DNA of 45,222 nt from the NCBI GenBank assembly GCA_030576275.1, contig JALIBN010000034.1:50629-95850 (forward strand), given 5' to 3'. A model generated the notes under the pieces. The model did not search any database. It saw only the letters and a program-made list of their open reading frames with translations, and was not told the origin of the DNA. Within the stretch, counting starts at the first letter, position 1, and each line of letters begins with the position of its first letter. Position numbers and translations under genes: made by a program. The DNA comes from Pseudomonadota bacterium (GTDB lineage Bacteria > Pseudomonadota > Gammaproteobacteria > Nitrosococcales > Methylophagaceae). Below are positions 38,997 through 45,222 of this stretch, piece by piece.

Positions 38997-40028
38997 TTAG
39001 CTTGCCGTTTCAATAACTGCACCATGCTTATCGGCCTGAGCAATGCTAAAAGTAAGTTGATTACCATTAGGCAATATTGATTGAGCGAAAGTTTTTAAGT
39101 TATTGATAAGCGATGTAGCAGTAATTTCACTATCAACAAATACAACGCCAGTTGGCCCCCATGAGCTTTGAGCTATGCCGGTATGGCCAAGTTTGAGTGC
39201 ATGTTCAAGTACTTGTGCTACACCATTGCTGGTATAACGACCGCCTTGAGCTGGCGCAAAGTGGTCACCAATTAACCGTTGGATTTTAGTTATAGCATTA
39301 CCAAACTGATCGAGTTCATTTTCCACTATCGCTGGTAATAATTGCATTAGGCATAAGTGACAAATAGCTTGTGAATTTACCAGTGGAAATTTGGAGAGAG
39401 TTGTGAATGCCGTTTTTTCTTGCTGGCCATGTACACCCTTATGTTTTGGATCCATAATCAGCACCATTCGCCATTCATTAGGTAATTGATGGTGAGCTAA
39501 TAGAGGAGGGGGAGTGCCATGGTTAGGCTTATTACCACCATCCATAATAAAACCACCCATGTCAAAAGTCGCAATACCAATACCAGAGCGTTTACCTCGC
39601 CCTAATTGTTGAGCGAGCTCAGCGGTCGTTGCATTGATGTCATAGAGACGACATAGTGCCGTGCCGATAGTCAGTGCTAATTGTGTGCCTGAACCAAATC
39701 CCGCATGATCAGGAATCAATCGTTCTATAGTGAGTGCGACATGCTGATCTGAAGCCGCAATGTTGTTGCCTATGGTCTGATAAAACCTAGTGAGTAATGA
39801 TTCCGCTTTTTGAATGATTTGCGGGCTGGCGCTTTGACCTGTAATGCTGACATGGTCAGCCCTGCGCGCCTTAACAATCGTATAATGACTATTTATGGCA
39901 AGCCCAATACTGCCAAATTTTCTGCCAGAATCACCATTAAGATCAAGAAAACCTAGATGGAGTCGAGCTGGAGCACTCACCCGTACAGCAATGTTCGGAT
40001 GAGTGTTGTTATTTAGCTTTGATGTCAC
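38997..40028 (-). CDS. Beta-ribofuranosylaminobenzene 5'-phosphate (beta-RFAP) synthase
   Basis: A 343-residue protein with a GHMP-kinase-like ATP motif P-D-H-A-G-F-G-S-G-T-Q-L-A (about 110-122) and the family start V-S-A-P-A-R-L-H-L-G-F-L-D-L-N-G. Beta-RFAP synthase joins 4-hydroxybenzoate or p-aminobenzoate to phosphoribosyl pyrophosphate, the first committed step of methanopterin synthesis. The start is GTG at 40028, overlapping the TAG of the mtdA-like gene (TAGTG), so translation is likely coupled. Its presence is the clearest marker that the organism makes H4MPT. Confidence 0.9.
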   Translation of the reverse strand: MTSKLNNNTHPNIAVRVSAPARLHLGFLDLNGDSGRKFGSIGLAINSHYTIVKARRADHVSITGQSASPQIIQKAESLLTRFYQTIGNNIAASDQHVALTIERLIPDHAGFGSGTQLALTIGTALCRLYDINATTAELAQQLGRGKRSGIGIATFDMGGFIMDGGNKPNHGTPPPLLAHHQLPNEWRMVLIMDPKHKGVHGQQEKTAFTTLSKFPLVNSQAICHLCLMQLLPAIVENELDQFGNAITKIQRLIGDHFAPAQGGRYTSNGVAQVLEHALKLGHTGIAQSSWGPTGVVFVDSEITATSLINNLKTFAQSILPNGNQLTFSIAQADKHGAVIETAS

Positions 40029-40891
40029 TATTCGCTATCGATCTTACAAGCAATATCGTAGATAGTTGTTTCATCGAGGAATTGATCATTGGATTCAAAT
40101 AAAGATGATACTGAGCCACGATGCACTTTCATTTTAAAGTTACCAATAGCAATGGCACCATATAATTTAATACCTTCTTTTTCTGTACCATTGTCCATAA
40201 CTTCAATGCCCTCAACACCAAGTGGCGGCACCGCGTTGACATCGGCAATAACTTCTAATGTATCACTTGCAGACCATGCAGATTTTTGTAATACACAGAC
40301 ACCTGCAGGGCCGCTAGCAATAGCAACATGAGCATCTTTTAATAATCCTTTCACCGCTTCATCACTACGACTTTCACCAGGCGTAACGTCCACGCCATAA
40401 GCCGCTTTCATTTGATCTGTAATGACCTTCGCTCGCGCTAAACTACGGGAAGTAATAACGACTTCGCTAGCACCTTCTTTTAAGAAATAAAGTGCAGAAC
40501 GTTGGCCTACAGGGCCAGATCCTAAGATAACAACTTTTTTACCTGTAATGTCATAGTTTGTCATTACTTTGCGGGCGATAGCTGCAGCTGTTGTATTGGA
40601 GCCATTTGGGTCAAGCATTACTGAGACACGAACAGGGCCAAAGAAGGCCTTCTTAACTGCCTTACCAACGAGTTCGCTGGCTGCAACGTTAGAGCCTCCG
40701 ATAAAAATCGCACTATTTTTTAAGTTTTTTCCACCGCGTGTAAAGATCATGCCATGGACATGAGGCGTTACATTGTCACGAGTTACACCGCCATATGCCA
40801 TGATATTGTCTACTCCCGCATCATATGCAACTGCTTGGTCAAATGCACTAACAACAGAGTCAGTATCAAGATGAAGTAACAATTTTTTCAT
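40028..40891 (-). CDS. mtdA: NADP-dependent methylene-H4F/H4MPT dehydrogenase, MtdA-like
   Basis: A 287-residue paralogue of the MtdB-like protein that matches Methylobacterium MtdA (288 residues) better: K-K-L-L-L-H-L-D-T-D, I-F-T-R-G-G-K, M-L-D-P-N-G-S-N-T-T-A-A-A and the end L-F-E-S-N-D-Q-F. Rossmann loop L-G-S-G-P-V-G. MtdA reduces NADP with methylene-H4F or methylene-H4MPT. No methenyl-H4F cyclohydrolase (fch), its frequent partner, is in the window. It heads the operon, with a GGAGAG site before the ATG. Promoter-like AT-rich sequence lies in the 262 bases upstream. The exact cofactor choice (MtdA versus an MtdC-like variant) is not certain. Confidence 0.82.
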   Translation of the reverse strand: MKKLLLHLDTDSVVSAFDQAVAYDAGVDNIMAYGGVTRDNVTPHVHGMIFTRGGKNLKNSAIFIGGSNVAASELVGKAVKKAFFGPVRVSVMLDPNGSNTTAAAIARKVMTNYDITGKKVVILGSGPVGQRSALYFLKEGASEVVITSRSLARAKVITDQMKAAYGVDVTPGESRSDEAVKGLLKDAHVAIASGPAGVCVLQKSAWSASDTLEVIADVNAVPPLGVEGIEVMDNGTEKEGIKLYGAIAIGNFKMKVHRGSVSSLFESNDQFLDETTIYDIACKIDSE

Positions 40892-41153
40892 AGGTCTCTC
40901 CTGCCCAGTGGTATGGGTCTATATATAATTATGTAAAGATGTAAAACTACAAAGTTTACCTTAATTACTTTAACTTATCATGCCGTTGAGAATAAAATTC
41001 TTGATGTCGTTATCTGCCTATGATGAATACGAATAGCTAAAGTTAGGGTATGATGCAAAATTATGTATCAACGTGTTTAAGGAACTATAAGGTTGACGCA
41101 TGAGTCAGATGAAATCCCACGAGGAATAATTAGCATAATTTAGGAGTTACTTG
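40892..41153. other. 262-base divergent region between the H4MPT operon and a small secreted protein gene
   Basis: It should hold promoters for both directions. Next to mtdA it contains TATATATAATTAT (40920-40932) and a tandem ATGTAAA (40931-40945), read as TTTACAT on the minus strand. A TATGAT at 41049-41054 is a possible plus-strand -10 box. No coding frame of note. Confidence 0.4.
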
Positions 41154-41507
41154 ATGAATAAAGCGGGTTTAACACTATTAATGACTGGATTGCTTGCGCT
41201 TCCAGGGATTAGCTCGGCCAATGACTTTTCAACTGTCACACGTGTTCAATATGTTCAGGATTGCATTGCATCAAATCAGGGCAAAATGAATATTTATGAA
41301 GCAACAAATAAATGTTCATGTGTTATTGATAAGTTATCAGAATCGTTTACACAAACTGAACTTGAAGATGCTGATACGGGATTTCAATACCGAAACTTGC
41401 CGGGTGACCGAGGTGCCATGTTCAGAGACGATGCCGATGTAGTTGATGGCATCAGTGAATTTAAAAAAGCGCATATAGAAGCCTATAAAAGCTGTCGGAT
41501 GCGTTGA
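41154..41507 (+). CDS. Small secreted cysteine-containing protein, unknown function
   Basis: A 117-residue protein with a signal peptide (hydrophobic 5-15, cleavage likely after S-S-A at about 23). The mature part has four cysteines: one in D-C-I-A-S-N, two in N-K-C-S-C-V-I-D and one near the end in K-S-C-R-M-R, so two disulfides are possible. The C-S-C-V-I-D core recurs in small exported proteins of gammaproteobacteria that have no assigned role. ATG 41154 is chosen over TTG 41151, with TAGGAG 9-14 bases before it. It converges on the SoxYZ-like gene across a strong terminator and diverges from the H4MPT operon. A periplasmic redox or carrier role is only a guess. Confidence 0.75.
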   Translation: MNKAGLTLLMTGLLALPGISSANDFSTVTRVQYVQDCIASNQGKMNIYEATNKCSCVIDKLSESFTQTELEDADTGFQYRNLPGDRGAMFRDDADVVDGISEFKKAHIEAYKSCRMR

Positions 41508-41532
41508 TCATAAAAAAGCGTTTCACATAAAA

Positions 41533-41567
41533 ACAAAAAGGCCGTATTAGAATACGGCCTTTTTTTT
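41533..41567. terminator. Strong bidirectional intrinsic terminator
   Basis: Arms AAGGCCGTATT (41538-41548) and 41551-41561 pair perfectly around AG and are followed by T7. On the left AAACAAAAA gives a U-rich tail for the minus strand. It separates the small secreted protein gene from the convergent SoxYZ-like gene. Confidence 0.92.
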
Positions 41568-41592
41568 GGGTAATTTTAGTGCTGATTCTTAA

Positions 41593-42390
41593 CTAGATGT
41601 CTTTATGTTCACTAAAAGCCTGATTTTCACTGTCAGTTGCCTCAGCTTTTAATGTCCCTTTTTCTGTTGGCGTAAAGGTAAATCGAATGCTTGGATCTTC
41701 ACTAACAGAAATGCCCGTATCAACTGACATTAATGGTTTATCGTTGTAAGAGATATTAATATTTTTCACATAATGTGCTGTAATATATCTGCGTGAAGCC
41801 TGATCAAATTGTAAACCATTGTAGTTAGGATGGCTGATAATCACTTGGGCTTGCACTGGCTCGCCAACGGTTGGTGTACGCATGCGAATTTGCATCTTAC
41901 CTAAGCGGGCTAGGGCTGCGGCCGCATCTTTACCTGCAGGCGCACTACAACCACCAGATGCTTTAACAAAGCGGGATACCATATGTAATGAGCCATCGTT
42001 CATTTCAGCGATAGCGCGTACAAAAGTGTATTGATCCACCCGCATTCGGGTAGAAATATCGATTAAACCTAATTCTGGCGATAAGTGAAAGTTAGCTGAA
42101 TAAGGTTCCGGATTATTATCAACTACAATATGAATGTTTTTGATGTATTTTTCGGCTGACTGAGGTACGAGTGATTTTACTGTAATAGGTACTATTGCTG
42201 CATCCTCGGCTCGTTTAGGTGCTTCAATAACTAATAGATCACTTGCATCTTCTCGAATCACTTTATCACCAAAGTAAGCTACTTTAAGTGTTGGCCATAA
42301 AGGTTCTTTTGGCGTCGCGGCATAGGTCGTTAGCCCAAATGACATGAGGGCTAGACTGATGATAAAAAGATTAAATATACGACTAGACAT
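41593..42390 (-). CDS. Quinoprotein dehydrogenase-associated SoxYZ-like carrier protein
   Basis: A 265-residue exported protein: signal peptide (residues 1-24, T-T-Y-A-A), a SoxY-like domain (about 30-155), and a SoxZ-like domain (about 165-260, with I-R-M-R-T-P-T-V-G-E-P-V and A-T-D-S-E). The joint between them contains G-G-C-S-A-P, where SoxY proteins carry the swinging Cys at their C-terminal G-G-C-G. It is thus a natural SoxY-SoxZ fusion with the carrier Cys internal. Such fusions are known beside PQQ-dependent dehydrogenase genes; what they carry is unknown. It follows the metallohydrolase gene by 20 bases, with a GGAGAGAA site before the ATG. Confidence 0.85.
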   Translation of the reverse strand: MSSRIFNLFIISLALMSFGLTTYAATPKEPLWPTLKVAYFGDKVIREDASDLLVIEAPKRAEDAAIVPITVKSLVPQSAEKYIKNIHIVVDNNPEPYSANFHLSPELGLIDISTRMRVDQYTFVRAIAEMNDGSLHMVSRFVKASGGCSAPAGKDAAAALARLGKMQIRMRTPTVGEPVQAQVIISHPNYNGLQFDQASRRYITAHYVKNINISYNDKPLMSVDTGISVSEDPSIRFTFTPTEKGTLKAEATDSENQAFSEHKDI

Positions 42391-42410
42391 AGTTTCTCTC
42401 CACTATTTTA

Positions 42411-43340
42411 TTATTCCCATTCGAGTTCGACGAATGATGCTGTGATGTTACGACGATGATATTGTTCAAAAAGTTCCCATTTACTGGATTCTTGAAGTCC
42501 TACCGTTTGGGTGGCTTCCTCAATGGTGCCCATATTATTAATAATTTCGCGAACTTCATTTCGCAATACCGTAAAGTATTTTATTTGTGCTAATAAGCCT
42601 TGTTGCCATTCTTTACTCCCAGCTTTGCCATGACCTGGGATGACAAAATTAAGATCCATAGACTGAAGTTTTTGCATTGTTATAAGCCAACCATTAATAC
42701 TACCATCGAGTGCTGGAATACGACTCATAAACAACAAATCACCTGTCCACAGCGTTTTAGTTGTGTTATCTAATACTGTCAAATCATTGTCGGTATGAGA
42801 TGTTGAATAGGCAGTAAGAGTTAATAAGCGGTTTCCTAGATCAATAGTAATAGGCTTATCTATTGAAACTGTAAGTGTGGGACTAATAAATTCAGTTCCG
42901 GTGTACGCTTGTCCTAATAACACTTTGAAAGTCTTGGCAAAATAATCTTGTCGAGCGGCAATGGCTGCAGGCAACTTTTCATGGCCGATGAATTGCGGGG
43001 AATCCACTTTAAAAGCCGCATTGCCGAATAGGTGATCAGGATGAACGTGACTATTGATGACATAACAGATAGGCAAGTCAGTTTGTTTCTTGATTGCACG
43101 TCGTAAATATGTACCTTCAAGATAACTACCTCCACTATCAATTACAGCGACACATCGCTCGCCGATGATAAAGCCAACATTGGCAATCGCACCAATATTA
43201 GCTTCTGTAGGGTCTTCATGAATGCCTTGATGATAGAAAATGCCTGGGCTGACTTCTGATAATGAATAATTTTCGTCAGCATAACAGGAGGTTAAAAAGA
43301 TAGAGACAAATAAACCTGCGAACTTTGAAAGTGTTTTCAT
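42411..43340 (-). CDS. Quinoprotein relay system zinc metallohydrolase (SoxH-like MBL fold), lipoprotein
   Basis: A metallo-beta-lactamase-fold protein of about 309 residues. The metal motif is N-S-H-V-H-P-D-H-L-F-G (H-x-H-x-D-H), with further ligands likely in S-T-S-H-T-D-N-D, W-T-G-D-L-L-F and V-I-P-G-H-G. The N-terminal signal has a lipobox L-T-S-C, so it is probably a periplasm-facing lipoprotein. The start is set at ATG 43340; a TTG at 43352 would add four residues. It resembles SoxH and the PQQ-associated 'relay' hydrolases found with SoxYZ-like fusions. First gene of a two-gene operon, divergent from gltX. Substrate unknown. Confidence 0.85.
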   Translation of the reverse strand: MKTLSKFAGLFVSIFLTSCYADENYSLSEVSPGIFYHQGIHEDPTEANIGAIANVGFIIGERCVAVIDSGGSYLEGTYLRRAIKKQTDLPICYVINSHVHPDHLFGNAAFKVDSPQFIGHEKLPAAIAARQDYFAKTFKVLLGQAYTGTEFISPTLTVSIDKPITIDLGNRLLTLTAYSTSHTDNDLTVLDNTTKTLWTGDLLFMSRIPALDGSINGWLITMQKLQSMDLNFVIPGHGKAGSKEWQQGLLAQIKYFTVLRNEVREIINNMGTIEEATQTVGLQESSKWELFEQYHRRNITASFVELEWE

Positions 43341-43424
43341 AGAAATCAACAACCATATATATAGAGTACATACTGGTACAATAACTGATATTTGAAATAA
43401 TATTCCAGTTTAAGAGATTAATAC

Positions 43425-44840
43425 ATGACCATTCGCACCCGATTTGCCCCTAGTCCTACCGGTTACCTTCATGTTGGCGGTGCCCGTACAGCATTATTCT
43501 CATGGCTGTATGCTCGTAAACATGGCGGAAAATTTGTTTTAAGAATTGAAGATACAGATTTAGAGCGGTCAACCGAAGAGTCCGTGAACGCTATATTAGA
43601 AGGTATGACTTGGCTTGGTCTTGAATACGACGAAGGCCCTTTTTATCAAACGCATCGTTTTGATCGATATAAAGACGTCATTGCAAAGCTATTATCGCAG
43701 GGGGATGCATATTGTTGTTATTGCTCTAAAGATGAGTTGGATGCGATGCGTGAACAGCAACGTGCCAATAAAGAAAAGCCACGTTACGATGGCCGTTGTC
43801 GTCATCTCACAACGCCACGAGATGGCGTGCAGCCTGTTGTGCGATTTAAAAATCCGCTTGAAGGTAGTGTGATCGTTAAGGATGTAGTTAAAGGTGATGT
43901 GGAATTTCAAAACAGCGAATTAGATGATTTAGTCATTGCACGACCTGATGGCACACCAACTTATAATCTAACGGTTGTGGTTGACGACTTAGATATGGGA
44001 ATGACTCATGTTATTCGAGGTGACGATCATTTAAATAACTCACCAAGACAAATTAATATTTTTAAAGCATTAGGCGCCGAGCCTCCCGTTTTTGCTCATC
44101 TTCCAATGATCTTGGGGGATGATGGTGCACGGCTATCTAAACGTCATGGTGCAGTAGGTGTGATGAGCTTCCGTGATGATGGCTTCTTGCCGGAAGCTTT
44201 ATTGAACTACTTAGTTCGTTTAGGTTGGTCTCATGGTGATCAAGAAATTTTCACTATTGATGAAATGGTTCAGTTTTTTGATATCAAAAATGTGAACAAG
44301 TCGGCATCAAGTTTTAATACAGATAAATTATTATGGCTCAACCAGCAATATATTAAAACGAGCTCACCAGAACACATTGCCCATCATTTAAGTTGGCACA
44401 TGGGTTCATTGGGTATTGATCCAACGCAGGGACCCGAGTTGACCAAAGTGGTGGTATTGCAACAAGAACGAGCGAAGACCTTAGTAGAGATGGCGACAAA
44501 TAGTGTCTTTTTCTATAAAGAAATAACTGAGTTTGATGATAAAGCGGCACGTAAAAACTTAACAATAGATAGTCTCGTGCTACTGGATGATATGCAAAGT
44601 CGATTATCAGCATTATCGGAATGGTTAGCTGAACCTATTCATGTCCAAATAAAAGACTGCTCAGTTGAACGAGGAGTAGGCATGGGAAAAGTAGCGCAAC
44701 CTATTCGGGTGGCGATTACAGGAAATACGATGTCACCACCTCTTGATTTAACCTTGGAATTACTGGGACGCGAACGCACCTTAGCGGCTATCACTCTGGC
44801 TAAAAAATGGGTTAAAGATAATGTTGAAGCTCAAGCATAA
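43425..44840 (+). CDS. gltX: Glutamyl-tRNA synthetase
   Basis: A 471-residue class I synthetase with the HIGH-like [11 protein letters not shown] (9-19) and the KMSKS-like R-L-S-K-R-H-G-A (about 238-245). A Cys pair region (C-C-Y-C-S near 98) is the usual zinc site. It charges tRNA(Glu). Because GatB is also encoded, this or another GluRS may mischarge tRNA(Gln); the window cannot tell. A TAAGAGA site precedes the ATG. The 84-base region to the divergent metallohydrolase holds promoter-like GTACAAT. Monocistronic in appearance. Confidence 0.98.
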   Translation: MTIRTRFAPSPTGYLHVGGARTALFSWLYARKHGGKFVLRIEDTDLERSTEESVNAILEGMTWLGLEYDEGPFYQTHRFDRYKDVIAKLLSQGDAYCCYCSKDELDAMREQQRANKEKPRYDGRCRHLTTPRDGVQPVVRFKNPLEGSVIVKDVVKGDVEFQNSELDDLVIARPDGTPTYNLTVVVDDLDMGMTHVIRGDDHLNNSPRQINIFKALGAEPPVFAHLPMILGDDGARLSKRHGAVGVMSFRDDGFLPEALLNYLVRLGWSHGDQEIFTIDEMVQFFDIKNVNKSASSFNTDKLLWLNQQYIKTSSPEHIAHHLSWHMGSLGIDPTQGPELTKVVVLQQERAKTLVEMATNSVFFYKEITEFDDKAARKNLTIDSLVLLDDMQSRLSALSEWLAEPIHVQIKDCSVERGVGMGKVAQPIRVAITGNTMSPPLDLTLELLGRERTLAAITLAKKWVKDNVEAQA

Positions 44841-44858
44841 AAGTACCTAGGTTTTACT

Positions 44859-44889
44859 ACTAAGATGCGAGGTATGAGCGCATCTTAGT
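44859..44889. repeat. Perfect 11-bp hairpin after gltX
   Basis: ACTAAGATGCG (44859-44869) pairs with 44879-44889 around a 9-base loop. It lies 19 bases after the gltX stop, the usual place of a terminator, but has no T-run; it may act with Rho or protect the 3' end. Confidence 0.55.
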
Positions 44890-44950
44890 GATATTGACCG
44901 TAGTAAGGGTAAGAATTAATGAGAATGTTAAAGATTTACCACTAGAGTAA

Positions 44951-45064
44951 TACTCCTTTGGTTTCACTGACTTAGCGGGTCGGGAAGTTTTTCCCGAAAA
45001 GAATATGAAAAAAGTCTTAGAAAAACTAGGAGAGAAGCTTGACTATCAGTTTCGAGACGATTAA
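44951..45064 (+). pseudogene. Short remnant resembling the C-terminus of a GNAT acetyltransferase
   Basis: A 37-codon open stretch between two TAA codons ends K-N-M-K-K-V-L-E-K-L-G-E-K-L-D-Y, which resembles the N-x-x-S-x-x-V-L-E-K-L-G-F end of RimJ/RimL-type acetyltransferases. There is no start or upstream domain; an ATG at 45005 would give only 19 residues. Best read as a decayed fragment. A 6-bp hairpin (44981-44996) lies inside it. Confidence 0.3.
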
Positions 45065-45070
45065 TGTTTG

Positions 45071-45106
45071 GACACGCATGGAGCTCAGAGTGAGTTCAAT
45101 CGTGTC
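45071..45106. repeat. Two-part hairpin before the last gene
   Basis: Outer arms GACACG (45071-45076) and CGTGTC (45101-45106) pair exactly. Inner arms GAGCTCA (45081-45087) and TGAGTTC (45091-45097) pair with one G-T wobble around GAG. Small internal loops separate them. No U-tract follows. It ends 38 bases before the next start codon, so it could be a leader structure or an operator. Confidence 0.5.
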
Positions 45107-45143
45107 GTAAAAATAACTATAAAGCAATTAGAGGAAATTTTTA

Positions 45144-45222
45144 ATGAAGCTGAAAACATTATCAATCGCAATGATGGCATTAGCCGCTACGGGTGTAGCA
45201 GTAGCTGATGAAATCTTGACAA
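45144..45222 (+). CDS. Exported protein, N-terminal 26 residues only (continues beyond window)
   Basis: An ATG at 45144, preceded by AGAGGA at a good distance, opens a frame that runs off the window. The 26 visible residues form a typical signal peptide: M-K-L-K, a hydrophobic core rich in Ala and Met, and a likely cleavage site A-V-A followed by D-E-I-L-T. The product is therefore periplasmic or outer-membrane. Its identity cannot be told. The nearby quinoprotein relay genes make a PQQ dehydrogenase or a c-type cytochrome a possibility, but no diagnostic residue is visible. Confidence 0.65.
   Translation, partial: MKLKTLSIAMMALAATGVAVADEILT

Noticed and set aside
41593-43340. A standard thiosulfate-oxidation sox locus
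   Set aside because: Only a SoxYZ-like fusion and a SoxH-like hydrolase are present; soxA, soxB, soxX and soxCD are absent and the carrier is fused, unlike true SoxY and SoxZ.
44981-44996. Short hairpin CGGGAA-GTTT-TTCCCG as a terminator
   Set aside because: No T-run follows on either strand and it lies inside the presumed acetyltransferase remnant; at 6 bp it could be chance.
1-45222. CRISPR arrays, tRNA or rRNA genes, transposases, integrases or prophage genes
   Set aside because: None was seen on reading both strands; repeats found are local inverted repeats, not arrays or terminal repeats of mobile elements.

Overview
The window looks like a chromosomal segment of a methylotrophic gammaproteobacterium, most likely Methylophaga or a close relative (inference). 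The core genes (Pil-Chp system, gshB/tonB, ssb-MFS-uvrA, glyQS-gmhB-plsC) have gammaproteobacterial layouts. An operon for tetrahydromethanopterin (H4MPT)-linked one-carbon metabolism and a pair of quinoprotein-associated periplasmic genes point to methylotrophy. No rRNA, tRNA, CRISPR array, IS element or prophage was recognised. Nearly all of the sequence is coding.

Left part (1-4.5 kb): a minus-strand Pil-Chp chemosensory operon, pilG-pilH-pilI-pilJ-chpA, with chpA cut by the window edge. PilJ is short and lacks its periplasmic sensor region. A gshA of the Acidithiobacillus type diverges from pilG. Then come a FIST-domain sensor protein and a DUF1097 membrane protein separated by a 0.44 kb gap with a perfect palindrome.

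Centre (8-30 kb): housekeeping genes (gatB, a HAD phosphatase, rppH, argA, ilvD, ssb, a YajR-like MFS transporter, uvrA) alternate with two large membrane GGDEF-EAL proteins. One has MASE1 and CHASE inputs. The other has PAS-GAF-PAS inputs and a zinc-binding-like C-terminal tail, and it overlaps a CYTH phosphatase gene. The minus-strand run gshB-apbE-tonB follows. In Pseudomonas gshB and a tonB gene sit beside pilG; here they lie about 24 kb away.

Right part (30-45 kb): glyQ-glyS-gmhB-plsC-fimX form one tightly packed plus-strand operon. FimX is a catalytically degenerate c-di-GMP receptor linked elsewhere to type IV pili, so the window carries chemosensory, c-di-GMP and TonB parts of one motility network. 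Next, on the minus strand, is an H4MPT operon: mtdA-like, beta-RFAP synthase, mtdB-like, ATP-grasp. Just past its end lies what appears to be the C-terminal stub of an HtpX-type protease, which hints at a rearrangement junction. A small secreted cysteine protein, a SoxYZ-like carrier and a SoxH-like zinc metallohydrolase follow; the last two belong to the poorly understood 'quinoprotein relay' families. The window ends with gltX, a short acetyltransferase-like remnant and the signal peptide of a further exported protein.

The best candidate for a little-described system is the quinoprotein relay pair (41.6-43.3 kb) together with the neighbouring small exported proteins. The next is the unusual pairing of two methylene-H4MPT dehydrogenase paralogues with cofactor biosynthesis genes. 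All family calls come from reading translated sequence by eye; no database search was run.
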